Below, piece by piece: positions 30,076-44,400 of a DNA stretch of 64,000 nt. The notes beneath the pieces are model-generated. The model saw only the letters and a program-made list of their open reading frames with translations. It did not search any database and was not told the origin of the DNA. A program made the translations under genes and the position numbers. How positions within the stretch are numbered: position 1 is the first letter of the stretch; each line of letters begins with the position of its first letter. This DNA is from Syngnathus acus (Eukaryota > Chordata > Actinopteri > Syngnathiformes > Syngnathidae): positions 2,164,501-2,228,500 of the forward strand of contig NC_051101.1 of the NCBI RefSeq assembly GCF_901709675.1, in the 5' to 3' direction.

Positions 30076-33000
30076 TTGGAAAGTGTCGTTGAAGTGTCAT
30101 GGCCGGCGGCGGCCCGTCGAGTGGCCTCCCGCACCTTTTATTCGCTGACATGAAACATTCTGTAAGCCGGTGAGAAATGTCTTGGCGACGCGCACGCTTC
30201 AGACTCCGAGCCATCACGTGTCCGCAGCTTTGAAAGAAGGAAGATTTTCCCCACTTTGAGGTAATCGTGTTGTCATTTGTTCACGCTGTTAGCATGTTTT
30301 TCAATCTTTATAAAATCCATGCATTAAAGGTACTTCGGTTTATGTGAATTTTTGATTAGAACAAAATGTGTTGACCCGATGTCAAAGTCTTAGCAAATGA
30401 CACTTGTATGGTCGCCTTCCAAACTGATCAACGGGTTCAACAGGCAAATGACGCACTGGCTTACCTCATGCAATTCATCATCCACTTGCTGCAATGATTT
30501 AGTCACTTCCATTCGTCTGATGTAAGTGCATTGAGAAGACTGATTTCATGTCTTGAATATTACAGTCAAGCAGAGTTGCATCACGGGCTGTTAATTACGG
30601 TCAGCGTGGAGTTCCGCTCATCTTTTCCATCACGAGCTGCACTTCTCTCCACTGGTCACGTCGTTCTTGAACGTTAGTCACCTTGATCCCTCTCAATTAA
30701 TCATTATGGGTGACACAAAAGTTGGATTTAGAAAAGGGTGACTTGGAAGCACAAAAAATTTGATTTTTAAATAGGAGTGGTTAGTGGATTATGTCTCGAG
30801 GGATTTTCTTTTTGGGGGGCAAACCCAAGCCAAATATTCAGTTGCCAGTTGTCACAAGAGTAAACAGGATGTGCGCAGCGTAAGGGAGGGGGGAAGGGGG
30901 GAGAGTCTCTAAAAGTGGCGCAAAGAAAGCTAAGTTGAGTGCATCTGCTTTTTTGACAGACAACGTGAGTGTTCGCAGTGCCGCAAAATGACACGGCCGC
31001 ACATCATTTTCCTGACGGGGTGTTTGGATTCAGCAGAGCACTGACTCATGATGCTATAAAAGAAGCAGCTGATTGCTTTCAGACAAACAATGACAAATTG
31101 AAAAGAGGAACTCAAGATTGAATCAGCGCTTCTATTCTTACGAGAACAAACGCGTCAAGAAAGGTTGAGAGGATGAGAAACCTCCTCAAGTCCTCCTCAA
31201 AATGTCAGCGAAGTATCCCGAACAGAAACTCGAGGTTGGGGTTTAGATTCACTTAGCACGTCCTTAATGTCTTCAGGACCCAAACCATTTGGTGATTTGT
31301 AAACAAGTAGCAGAAATGTATCTGCAGTTGACAGGAGGCCAGTGGGAAAGCTTTCTTTGTTCTGATCTCTGTTGCGGTCATAAACCATGCTGTTTGATGC
31401 TCTTTGGAGAGAGCCCAGTCCGGTCAGAAGACGACTGTAATAAGCAAGTCGACTGAAGAAAAAAAAAAAAAACATAGAGGTCTGCTTGGTCACCTTTGAC
31501 CCAAGGGGAACGTCTTGCAACCCCAAACCGAGCCTATCGATATGACCTCGAAGTGAGCCAGCTTGCTCAATAGGCGGTCTTTTGTGGCAGCCATGTTGCT
31601 TTTCACCGTGCAACTCGTTTGCTTCCCAACGGGTGAGCGACGGCCGTCAGGCTCTCGTCATGTAAATTTCATGACTGCGGCGGGTCTCCGCCCATGCCAT
31701 TCACTCGGACGCTCAGAAAAGCACGTTGCGTTCAACTTTAATAACGCTATTTTTTGGTCCCCGTGCGAAAGATTTATGGGGACGCTTCATCCCGCGGGTG
31801 GAGTCAGGTCGAGCACGCGGCCGTGCGGGGACACATGGAGGCGGGGTGTGGACTGACAAGCAGACAGACAAGCGTGGCTGCTAATGTAGCGAGGCGCCGA
31901 TGGCCTGTTGCCAAGGTGACACAGGCCAGCCGGCTCGCGTCTCATTTGCAGATGCAAACGAGACCTCGCAGCTCTTACCGACGCTTGCTAAGTCTCCTCC
32001 GGAGACGTCGACTCAAGCCTCGCTCCTGGGAGAGCGGCTCCCGCTGCCTCATATGACCAAGGAAGTAGGCGTGCGCCGCTATTTGTTTGCTTTTCACGTT
32101 TTCCTGTGATCTGCCTCCTTTGTTGGCTCCTTTTGAGAAGAAGGATTGCTAGTGGCTCCTAAATGTCCAGCAACCCCCCACATTGACATCTTCCCTCTTG
32201 TATCCTCCAAGCCTCCATTGATTCTCTCCCTGTTGAATTGAAGCGGGGGGGGGGGGGGGGGCTGTTGAATAACAGCTCTCAGCCGACGCAGCACTCCATC
32301 CCGGCGACAACAAAAAGGCAGACTCCTTTGTTTAGCTAAAGGTAAACAGCTGGGGACAGATGAGGCTGGCCGGCCTGCTTTATGTGGGGTGACAAGGTTT
32401 TGTTGTGGATGACACATATGAATGGGGAGCCATTCAAGTCAGACAGGAAGACAAATGAAAAAAAAAACACCTTCTGATTTGTTTATCAAGATCTGAAAGT
32501 ATTGTCGGAGGGCCCCAAAGCACCTGAAAGATCAGCACAAGTCGTTTCGTAGCGAATCCTCCCGTGAAAACAAACACTCGTACGGCATTGACAATTTCCC
32601 AGAAAAATGATTCAGCACATGCTGACTCGAACTTAAAGGGGAACGGAGGACAAGATGGCGCAACTTTCTCTTACATGGAAACGTGCATGTCATCTTTATC
32701 AGCTGTCGTTGACTTTTTTGTTATTCTGTGTTGGTCGCCGATGTGGAGGCAAATCCTGACTCCGCTATTTGGCAGGATAAAACGATTTTAACCAATTAAT
32801 TGGCGGATGACCTAAAAACACGATATAACAATTGAAATAACGTCTTTTTGGTCGTTTGACCCTTCCGACAATACGGATATGAATTACAGAAAGAAAAATT
32901 TGTCAATTTTAGCTGTTTTTATGGAATGAATGGCATGTCAATTTCAAATGTCATCTTTGTCGTATGTTGTAATGTGTTGTGTAAAAAAAAAAAAAAAAAA

Positions 33001-34636
33001 ACTACATTTGGCAAAAATGTGCCAATATTTACTCATTTTAAAAGAGCTGATATTGGCTTATTAAAAGATTGGACCCCAATCTCATTTTAAGAGCAGTGAG
33101 CACACACCAAATATTTCCTCGCCACGCTGAGGTCTTGCACGTATTAAAAATCAGTTATGAGGTTAAAGATTGGTTCATGTGTAAAACCCTTACATAATCT
33201 GGCCTGCATCCATTTTGTTTTCATTTCAAAACAATTGCCAAGGAAATTGCAAAGGTTCTGGAAAATTTCCCAATGGCACCAAAGCGGCAGTCGGACAAGT
33301 TTACGTACCATGACACATTTTGCTGTGGGACATGTCGATTCAAGAATCCGCGTTCAAAAACAAGCTGTCATTGTCACCCTTGCATGAACATCATCTCTCC
33401 CCCTCAAAATTGCAGCAAGTAATTAATGAGAGTGAAACACGCTATTAGTTGCGAGCATTTTGCAGCGGCGAGTACAAAACGAAGGGCCATTAACAAGTGA
33501 GGCCGACGCTCACTTATGAGAAATGCCACATATGCTGCCGCGCAAATCCTGAATGCTTAAATGCTCATGAATAATTAGGGCATTCTCTCGGCGAGCAGAT
33601 GTCTCTTTCTGCCGAGCACCGCTCCTCGCAAGGATGAACTGCCAGCGAGATAAGCCTGGTGGAGGAGCCTGGTGAGTGGGGGGGGGCGTCTCATTCTACT
33701 CTTTTTCCGGATGTTAAAGCAGAAAATATCGGCCGACCCGGTCTGCTGTGACAATCGAGCATTTGGCTGCACTCCCCCGTCTGTCCGTCTCTGTAACGTC
33801 CTCTCACACCGAAAGCTGATCAATGCCTCCGGCCCACTGGCTGACCTTCCCCCAAAACACACACAGAGCCCATAACACAGCTTATTTACGAGCATTCCCA
33901 CTTGAAGCCCCTCAAGTCCGGCGTGGCTGTGCTGGAAAGGACCCAGCCATAAATTTGCTACCTCACCACTTTAATATTGATAATCGCTTGTCTTGTCTAA
34001 AGAGAGACGACACTTTGTCTTATGAGTACGTTGCTGAGCTCCGAGGACTCTTGCTTTTAATAGCTAGGTGCTTGAAGGGGGGGGGGGGGGCTCTTAACCT
34101 AGGCTTCAATGACACCCCGTTGCTCAATAGTATGTTCGGGAGATCGGTGGAGGTTAAAGGGAAAATTGACTTTCCTAATGACCCTATTCTTTTGTTACAG
34201 CCTACAAAAAAAAAACGATCTCCTTTAAGCCTACTTGGGCGCCATCGCAAGTTCGCAGCTAACTGACTAAACTCGATCATTTCACTCTTATCGGATTCAG
34301 TTTTACTGTTTACTGGTTTTGCAATCAAACTGCAACGGCATCGTCAAAAAACATGATCAATATGCAGGAACAGAGGTAGCGAGAGATAAGGCTTGCATTT
34401 TAATAAGCTTCCACTCTGGGACCATATTTCGTGATGTCGTAGCAAGCAGAAGGCGAAGAAGAAGCCTTGGAGCCAAAGTCGCTCGAGAGGGATTGAAAAA
34501 CAAAACAGCCAGATAACAACATGGAAGAAAAACAACGGCCTGCCTTTACAAACACGGGAACGTTGTCATTTGGTGACCAAAACCGATTCCAATCAACATG
34601 CTGGACGTCACAGATGACATCACCTTAGCACAGATA
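30076..34636. other. Intergenic block with homopolymers and a TAAT-rich segment
   Basis: No gene recognised. A G-rich stretch at about 30884-30902 has several GGG runs; G17 at 32245-32261; A19 at 32983-33001; G14 at 34077-34090. The segment 33405-33590 has homeodomain-like words TAATTAATGAG (about 33420-33430) and CATGAATAATTAGGG (about 33566-33580) and several short conserved-looking phrases, making it a possible enhancer. This is inference from motif density only. Confidence 0.4.
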
Positions 34637-35497
34637 CAGGGATGAGAATCTTCCGCGGATTTCCGTGTTTTTTTCCGTTGAAAGTATCACTTTCGTGAAT
34701 CGTGTAAATCCGTTGAGAAAATTATTTGTTTTATATATGGGACAAAGCGGCCGGCCAGCTGGCCAGGCAACGTTAGCCTCGGCGACTCGCGAGCATTCCC
34801 CCGCCCGCCGCGACGGCATCTTTAGGCACATCTCAAGACAAAATTAGTTAAGATGTGAGTACGGAAATCGGCTTGCCTAAACCTAACTCACTGGCAGCAG
34901 TGATGCGACAACATCCGCCTTATTTTCGGCAGCATTTCCACTTGTTAACTTACGCGGTGAACTAAGTGTTTTTACACCACCACAATGTGAATTTGCGATT
35001 GGGTTTTCATCACTTGTAGATGAGTTATTTAGTTAGATATATCTAGGGCCTACACAGCAAAAGGTTTCGCCAGCATGGCGAAAGTTTGGAGAAAAAAGCC
35101 GAGGATCATGCCAGGGAAATAGACAAGTCGAACGGGATCAAGAACTGCTTCAGATGGGCATGGCTCAAGAGCAGCGTCATCGTACAACTCGGAACACAGT
35201 CCGTAACCACGTGCCTGACTGAACATATCCGTAAAGTAGATGTCCCGGGGAAGGTTTTGTGTAGGTTTTGTGCGCTAGGAACATTATGGAGCACATCGAA
35301 ACAAAAAAACACAAAGCTACGTTTTTACTTTTACAAGCATGTGGGTTCAGAAAGTAACATGATGTTACATGTAAGCTAATGTTAGGCTATTGTCATGATA
35401 TCGTTAAAGAACAAATATTCAATGATATATATATATACAAAATCCCTCCCCCCTGCTACTTTCCCGTGTTTTTTCACATTTGCCATTCTCATCCCTG
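34637..35497 (+). mobile_element. hAT-derived element, 861 bp, non-autonomous
   Basis: The left terminus CAGGGATGAGAAT at 34637 is repeated in inverted orientation (ATTCTCATCCCTG) at 35485-35497. CAGATA flanks both ends directly (34631-34636 and 35498-35503). hAT elements normally duplicate 8 bp, so two of the eight may have mutated or the boundary may be shifted. An open frame at 35086-35379 contains a WLKSS...KVDVPGKVLCRFC pattern resembling the BED-type zinc-finger region that precedes many fish hAT transposases, but no transposase catalytic domain remains. This is a defective derivative carrying a fragment of the parent gene. Confidence 0.7.
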
Positions 35498-38400
35498 CAG
35501 ATATTGTATAAAATGCCGATGTCCATCCGATGCTTCCCGTCCGGTCCCGTGCGTCATTGTTTCGCCAGCAAGTCGAGACGGCTCGCCTCCCGAGGCGGCT
35601 CCGCTGTCCAAGCGGGATTTATATCCGGCCAGATCGCGCGCCGCAAATTACACTCGGCTGGCCGACACGTTCAATAAAAACAGAAGCTAACAATCCCCTG
35701 GAGGTTGGCGGGATTTATGCTGGTATGATGCTCATCTACTGAGGGAGGGTCTTCATATGAGCCCTCGCGGGAGGCGTCGGGCGAGCAAGCCCACATTGCT
35801 GGATTTCCCCTGAAGGTCCAAATCCAATTTAAGACCGATTATTTTTTGGGCTTCATTTCGATGTAGATTACACATGATTCTGATCTGTTTACATTGACGG
35901 CCAACGTGAAGCAATCAGGATGAAAGTCACAAAGTGTTGAATTTGTTTTGATTACATTTAGTTTCCGTGTCACTTTTTCATGTCCACGTGTTAGTTTTGT
36001 TTGTTTTCCACCAGCTCTGTTAGTTGGTTTGCGTTTTCAGCTCCTTTCAGCCACCTGTGACTCGTCCAGCAGGTGTGCCTCGATGTCTCGTTCGTTTGCT
36101 TGTTTTGAGTCGCTGCGTTTTGGTTTGTTTGTTTGCTAATTTGTTTATTTATTTATTTATTTATTTATTCATTGATGGGGTGAATGCTGACTGATTCTTT
36201 TGCGTAGGCCTACCTTGTTTGCATTTCTTTAATGAGACTCAGTTTGCCTCCCCACATCCCTGCATGTGGTTCCTCCACTTTTAGTCGTGCGTTAGTGACA
36301 TGAATAAGCATGAAAAATAGATATATTTACAGTATTTCACTCAAAATACTGGGTCGTCATGTGACTTACTGAGCAACAGACCAAATTCAAATGTATCTGT
36401 TTTTTGGGTGCTGGGGCTGTGCATGTCCTCTGCATGTCCTACACAAGAACAGTCACACACGCGTGAAGAAATTGATATCAGCACAGCTCAGCTAACTTTA
36501 GCCTGAAGCTAGCTAGCTAGCAGCTATACCTCGTCAATTCAAGCCCGGTGGGCCTTTAATCCAATCTGCATCAGCATAGATCCGATGCATGTTTTAGCTG
36601 CATTTGGATTAAGAGCCAAACATATCCAATTACATGCTTTTCTTTTTCTTTTTATGCTTTTGTTGCGCATATCCAAATTAGGAAAACGGCGTCACTCGAA
36701 GCATGCCTATATGTCTCACGGTTCCACTTATCTCATAAGCCGAGGGAGCCTCGGCCTTTCAATTAGCCATCCTCCGCACAGAATGACGTTCCGCCGGCCA
36801 CAGCCCGACGGTTTTATAGCGTGTAAATGCAAAATAATAAAGGTCTGTAAAGGTCACGCGGCGCCCGCCGCTAGGAAGTGGATCTAGCGCAGCAATGTGA
36901 CGTGACTGGCGAAAATCCGCGGACAGCAATAACTGTCAGTGGCAGACGGCGACACGCCATCCAATCACGGAGAGTTGCGTTAAAGGTCGGCCAACGCAAA
37001 CAAGCGCGCCGGCGATGTAAGCGTTTATGGATTTGTTTCTTGGGGGATTGACATGGAGGGGAGGCGACTTGAACTCTGCAATTTCAAACAGGGGGGAGGG
37101 GGGGTCTACCGGGGAAATGTTGTTAAGGCGATTGAATTACACGCAAGCAAATTTGAGCAAATCGATGAGGCGCAAAACATGTTTAGGGCTCCGAGCTCAT
37201 TGATTGTGATGCGTTTTTTTTAGTTTTTTTTAAGGGCTGCACTGCCTGCCTGCCTGCCTTCAGTTATGACTGTACAGCACCGGGGACAAAGATATGAGTC
37301 ACAAGGAGACGATGACTTATTCCTTGGCTGAGCCGCTCGACAGCTTTTAGTGTTCTATCTAGACATGTTGTAACCTTCCACTTTTCTTATTCATTCATCG
37401 TCGTGTACACCTGCACAATCGGATGACATGAGAGCTGTGGAGACTCGCAAAAAAATGGACATTAGGAATGGTTAGGGTTAGGATGGTTTTGGGTTAACGC
37501 CATTGCAGTTCACATTTTGAGATTAATCAATTGATTCCTGAAAGTCTTAACGCATTAGTTATTAGGTAGAGGAATATTCCTTTAACAAATGAATCATGAC
37601 TATAAAACACAAATTTGCATATTCCTGTTTTGAAAAAGGGAAAGGGCACCTACATGAAATTTAAAAGAAAGTTGGCCATTTTGCTCGTGCGGGAATACCG
37701 ACGCAAGGACATTAGCTAGACGTGTAAACAACTTCCTCAAAATAAGATTATGCAGGAGCTTATCTGACTCTGTGGGTGTGCCTAATTTTGTGACCGTTGG
37801 GTGCACAAATTGTGTGGCGCTGAAACCGTTTGACTGTGGAAAGTGAAAGCGCGTCTCCGTCACAGGTTTTTTCGTTTTCGCTCAGGTGCTGACTGTTTTT
37901 GTCAAACGAATCTCAACGTTGACGGGAAGGTAACCCGAGACCCGATTGTCTAGGCACGCCAGTCAAATGGCAAACGGGTGATTGTGTGAGCCCGGCCAAA
38001 GGTATTTGTGTGTGAAAGGACGTGTGCGGGCCTGATCACCACAACAGCAGGAAATCTCGGCAGGAGGCCCGCTCATGCCCCCGATGCGCAACTGTTGGAA
38101 AATAATGGCCGTTGGCCCCCCCCCCCAAAAAATATTTCTTTTTGTGAGAGAAGCAGTGTCGAAGCAGCCAAGTGCTAAAGTGTGCTGATTTAAAATGTGC
38201 TCCAGCGCATCTGTTAGGCGAGCGTCACAACAAGGTGATGCTTTACCTCAGCGCCTCAACTCATTTATTTCCCATCCGCTTGGCAAACTGGCCCCAACGT
38301 TTTTTTTTTCCTTTGTTTTTTTATTCATCCCTTTTAGATGAACTTCACAGTTCCCTAAAATGCGAGTGGAGGCGCGAAGCCACTTTGTTTTGTGCTCAAA

Positions 38401-41400
38401 ATGTGGGCACCGAGCCAGCTGGAAGCGCAATGGCGGGGTGAGGTGGGGGGTGGCGGCGCTTTTGGAAGTAGCCGATGGCTGGTGTGCTGCCATTATCGTT
38501 GCGCTCAAGTCTCGGCAACTCGAAGTGACGTTCGCTTGCTATACCAAATGTGCTGCTGCTACAGAGACAAAGAAACATTAGCACACTGCTAAAGTCCCAA
38601 AATAATTTTTGTGATGATGTATTTGACTTTCACTTAACTTACTCGGCAAGGTGTCTCCCAAATTTTCTCTCCAAGCAAAATAGGGGAAGCGACGCCTCGT
38701 AAATTGGACTTTCAAGTCTTTTTGTGGGTCTTTCATAATGATGAGCACACCAAAAAAGTGACGCGGTAAGATAGCGACGACTTCCCCCGCCAATGACTTA
38801 TTAGCGTAACACTTTTAAGCACAACGACGGCCCAGATAATTGCAGACCCCTGGTGGACCGTTGTGAAATTTTATTGTAACGTACACAAAGTACGGCTCGC
38901 TTAAATGCCGTCCATCGGGGTAATAATGGCCGTATTGATTCCAGCGGAACGCTTGATTGTCTGCGGCCGCTCCGACTTTTGCGTAACGTCATGCGTGCCG
39001 ATATCGTGTTTAGAATCGCGCTCACGGCTTGTTCTCGGATCTCCCGCAGGGGCCGCACGCTCTAATTTCCCATGTGAGGGGAAAAAAAACACACCGTAGT
39101 TAATTTACACCGTGTTCTGCCATCATGTTGACAAACTTCTAGTTTTTCTCTTCTGTGCCCTGATGCGGAAGTGGTGAACATAAACAAGATGCGGCGGCTT
39201 ACGTAAGCGGGCGTCCGTTCTCTGTCCACGTCCTTCTCAATCAGGCCTCGGCAAAGAGCGATAACGCGGCTTCAAGTGCGCCGCAATTTCTGTTGGAGAG
39301 CCTCACTCCAAAAGATGACAACGCAATGCCAGCGCCGCACTCGCTCGTGTAAGCGAGCAAACCACCAAATTTGTTTAGCGTCTTGAGGGTGACTATATTT
39401 AGCGCCACCGCCATTATGCAAGAGCGCTCCAACAAATTCTTTGTATCAAGCGGAATGCTCTGGGAAGCGTCGTCAACAGTATTGCCTTGTACTTTTTCCC
39501 AGTGCCGTGCTGTTAGCATTAACTCGCCCTCCCCTCCCCCAACACCATGCAACAGGGTGGAGGTCAAAACAGACGGCAGATAAGAGGGAAGGAGGAGGAG
39601 ACGGAGGCTGGATGACGGTGGGGCGTGCTCCCTGACCGCAGAGCACAATGTCTTATCTTGTCCTCGCCCGTTATCGGCCGCACATGGAGCATGTGTCAGC
39701 CACCGTCAGAAATTTTCATAATAGTCAAGGGAAGGCAAAGAAGCAGAAAAGCCCAGAGGTTGGGGAGGCCTGATGTGGAAGTGCTCCGAGGTGGCTTCAT
39801 TATCATCCTGGACACAAGTTTTATTTGATGTGGCGCCATTTTTTTACTTGCCTTCTACTCAAAACAAATTGTTGCATCATGACTCGGCAAATTGTGCTGT
39901 GCTAACTGCAGCGTGAAAAGGGCTTGAAGGATTTGAAAATGGCCAAACATTCATATTCGCCCCTGCCTAAGAAGCCAAGAATCAAACCCAGAACCTCTCG
40001 ACTATGAGGAAGAAGTGCTACCCCCTTTGGCGTATTTTTAATTGTGCTGAATCTTTTCGATATTGTCCGAGCAACTACGGCTCTTATTTTTTCTTGGAGT
40101 CTCTCCTCATGCAGCACGTCTGTCCGTGTTCATGGCCAACCTGTCAATCATTACACACAGCAACCGTTCATCTGTGCCGTCGCCGTCCTGTGTTAAAGTT
40201 CAAAAACAGCCAATCGGTTGTTTGCTACAAGACCTCAGGTGAATTTCCCCACGTCCTATCTTCTGCTTTCAAACAGCAATATCCCGGGCGGGGATGAGCC
40301 CAGTGCGGATCTTGGATAAGCCGCTAGCCTCGTGGCTTTGCTCCCCGCCCCCATCTCCCCGCCATCCGTTGGCTCCTTCCCGCTTCCAGTGCAACATGCG
40401 CTACACTTGCCAATTTAATAAAAGGAGACTTTGTCGTGTGTAACTCCCCACCAGCTTCCTGCTTTTAGTGGCTAGAGTGTGGGCCGAGCGGGAAAAACAA
40501 GAAGAAGAACCCGTCAAGGCAGGCAATTGGAGTTGCGTTTTAATCCGGACGTAACAAGCCGCAGCGAGACGTTGCTCAACGTGCCAGAGCGAGGGTGGCG
40601 CAACACAGATGGCGGGAAGCAGAACTCATCGCTTCCTGTCGTAGGGCAACGTCCAACTATCGGCGTCCGGGCAAGAGCCGACTTTCATTTTTGTATTTTG
40701 CTTCCTGCCAGCGTCTTGTTGGCCTTTTTTGTTCCTGAAAGTCATTTTATGTGAGATTGATACTCTCCCTGTCCTCCAATTTTTGGCACAACACCACATG
40801 TGAGAAAGTACCTGAAATATTTCCCACTAGCTTCTTGTCATGTAATGTTGAGCTCAAGTCAAATGCACGCAACTAGGCTGTACTTTAAGCCCCCATCCAT
40901 CCCACCCAGAGAGCAAAAGTGCTCTGTTTTGCTGCACACACACACTTCCTGCTGTAATGAAGCGCTTGAGCGCTAACTGAGTCCAAAGTGATTTCTGCTG
41001 TGAGTCATTTGGGTAAACACGGGGAATGACAGCGCTGACTTTCAATTTGGGCTCAGCTGGTTCGCAGTCCAGTTGGAGCACACAAACGCACAGACGCACA
41101 CGCAGCTGTCAGAGCTTTGGGTGTCTTGTTACTTTTTTTTCCTTTTTTGCTTTGGGAAAATTGTCTCATGCTTACATGCGGCAGATGAGCGCGTTCCAAC
41201 AGCCTCTGCAGTTATTGCACGTTGACTGACGAACAGTAATCGAATTACTTCAAATTATTCCGAGTCGACGCTAAGGTGATGATTGTTGAGTCATTTTGGA
41301 CAAATTGATGATCTCATTTTTTTAGTCCTTAACTCACTATGCCTCCAAGCACAAGGCAGCTCATTCATTCCTCTCCAGTGTCCTTGCACAAGCCCCTCCC

Positions 41401-44400
41401 CCATGTTGCTCATCCAATGACGTTCACATACCTTCTTTGTTGTGTCTTCTTTTCATGTGGCTGTTTGCTGAGGTCTCTTTTTCTCAAACCCATACTGTGC
41501 CCCTCCCTCATGGGAGCAAAGTTGGCGAGTGAGTCAGTTCAACCCCAAACACTTAAAAAATACAAAGAGTAGTAGTGGGAACTATAAGAATACTCAAATA
41601 TTGTTCACGTTTCACGTTATGTTCACAAAGTCCAGCCAAAGTCGGCGTTAGCGATTGTTGCGCGCATTTGATAATTGTTGGCGTTTCTGAGTCACGCTTA
41701 ACGCTGCCAATGTTTCAGATGCCCTTTGCCAACTTTGATGGGGAAATTGATTGAAAAACTGGTCAGCAAACCAACCCGGTCGGTTTTCAGGTACGCCTTT
41801 AGTCCCCTCCAATCCAGAACCTTTTGGAGACGAGAGCAAAGCCAAACGGGCCGCAGGTACGCACGTGCCAGCCGGGAAGAGTGTCGCCGGCGCTCGACTC
41901 CTCCTGACATCTGTGAGTCAATTTGCTGAAAGAGGAGAAAACATCCCTGCCCCCCTTCTCCAGCACCCCTCCTCCATCACGCCGTGCATCCCTTCCTCCA
42001 GCCAGCCGGCTTCGGCGCTGTCGCAAAGCCGCCCCTGTCTGGCCCGCGCCGCTGGGGGAGGGGTGCCATTCAGGGCCCGGCTGGTGTGATGAGGTTGGAT
42101 GTCAAGAATGTGGCTCATGGTCGACTCTTTTGTGTGTTTTGTGCGAGATGAATAGGCCCACGTCGAGGCCTGGCCGCTTGCCGGGCTTCCTTGTTGACTT
42201 GTGCGCTGGAAAATCCTTCAAGGCTTGGGCCCGCCTCTGCAAACGAGACAGTTGAGACAGTTCTACATGTCGTAAAGTGTCACATCATTGTAGGACTGGA
42301 CAGGTTGTCCTTTCATTTAGACGCCTTGAGTATGGAACCGCTATGTAAATCGCTACACTCCCTCCTCGCTTGACTAGTACCGGTACCGGTAGCCCTCCTG
42401 TGCCGTGTGCACATTCCTCGAGGTACCTGGAAACATCATCAGCGGCTCCAAGGCAGGAAGTGCAATGGAGGGGACGTAATTAGTGTACGTGTGTTGAGAG
42501 TGATGCCGCGGGCTAGTAACACCCCAGAACGGCATTGCTCGGAAATGGAGGCGGCGGGGGCTCGCGCTCGCAACTGTAAATGAGCTGCAAGAATGGACGC
42601 ACGAGCCGTTGCGCGGTTTACCGAGCTTGCGTGATGTCATGATCGACATGTGTGAACACCTGCAGGCACTAAGGCGACTTATCATGCCTCTGGCATCCAG
42701 ATAAGAAGAAAAGGGAATTCTCAGCGACGGCAGCCGCAGCGTGGAACGTTATTTTAGCCGTTATCTGACTCTCTCCCTCAGACTTCCCTTTGAGGGCTCC
42801 ACTTTTGCAAAAGCAACTCTTCCACCAGGCTTTCATACGGCCCCCGTGTCAACGTGCAACCACAGAGGAAATTGGAGGACGGAAGGCAGAGGATAACCGA
42901 GCGCAGCTTTCAACTGCCTCTCCTCCAAGGCAGAAAAAGATTGCCGAATGTTTGAAAAGGTGTTGTTGGAAGGAGTCCAATATCTTGCAAAAGAGCGTTT
43001 TAACTGACAACCACAGAACAGTTGCAAGAGGGAATTTCCGCCTTAAAGTAGACGTGAGAGGGGGGAGCGGTGAAGGGAGGCAGCACTCTGAAGAGAAGTG
43101 ACAGTTTGGATACGTTCGCACAAGAACAATCAAAAGCAGGATGTTTTTTTTTCCCCTTTCCAACTCCACCACAATGTTGTCAAGACATTTTCACACTTGC
43201 GGCACCAGAAGCGTAACAAGTGAGACGATTGTGAGACGATTGTGTGCATTCACGCATCTCATGTGGCCCAAAACACACTTGCACTTTGCGAGCAGTTTTC
43301 CAAAGATTGTGTTTCAGGCTAGCAAAGACAGTCGTGTGTGATGTCATCAAGAACATCATCTGCAGATTAAAGAGGATTTCAAACCGCCCCGGTTGGTTTT
43401 TGCAGCTGTATTTCTGGATGGCTGCCAATCAGCAGGAGATAAATTGCAAACATTTTTGTTCCACGTCTTTAGCTCATTGAAGACCTGATGAGGCCCGCTC
43501 TTTAAAATGCCAAGCTACTTGAAATCGTTGATGGAAAGACGGCTGGACACTCTCGCGATGAGGCAGCACAGCTGGCAGATTTGGAAGGAGCTCGCTAAAA
43601 TCTTGCCCCAAGCATTTACTCTATCATCCAGATGAAAATATTGCATTTTCATCCAAAAGACTTACGCAAGTTTTTTTTTAAAATATTTTTTTTTCTGCAA
43701 GTTGTTTTTGAATAATTCCTATCTAGGTGGCACTGGCTTAATGATTAATTAGGCTGCGTGGACTGTGTTGTTTGGATGACTTGTGGATCAAATCTAGTTC
43801 ACGCTTGTTTGTCGACTGTTGTATTACCCTGATAACAGTTTATTTTTGGATGTGTTTTTGTCGCAACATGCAAAGTGGACTTTTTGCACTTGACTCAACC
43901 ATGTGACCGGACACAAAACGTGACTCGGTTCTGTTCCGTGCCGAGCGTCCAAATCAACAAAACGGAATGTTCCCTCGTGGCTCTGTTTGCAAAAGCAAAA
44001 TTCGAGCAAAAGAAAAGAAAAGAAAAAGCAACACTTTGCGTGCAGTGAAACGTGGAGCAGGCTCGTTGATGTTCTTAGGCCACTTTGGATCTGTTCTCGG
44101 TGTACCGGCTACAATTACTTCTGATGACATTCAAGGAGCAAAATGTGCTGAGTGGTGTCAGACAGCTCGGTCTCAGTCACAGGTCACGACTCCCGCAGCG
44201 AGATGAAGTGCCAAAATCCGCATCGAAAAATGTTTGCCCTTTAGTTTTGTTCTGTTGGACCAGCGCTCAAAATCACTCGCGCTTGTTTACAAATCCATTT
44301 GTTTTATTTTTGTGTTCCAGGAAATGGATCGATAGGAAACCATTTTCTTCAGCTTCTTTTGAAATGAAAGCAATGCAAGGAGGGTTCAGTGTAGCATTAG

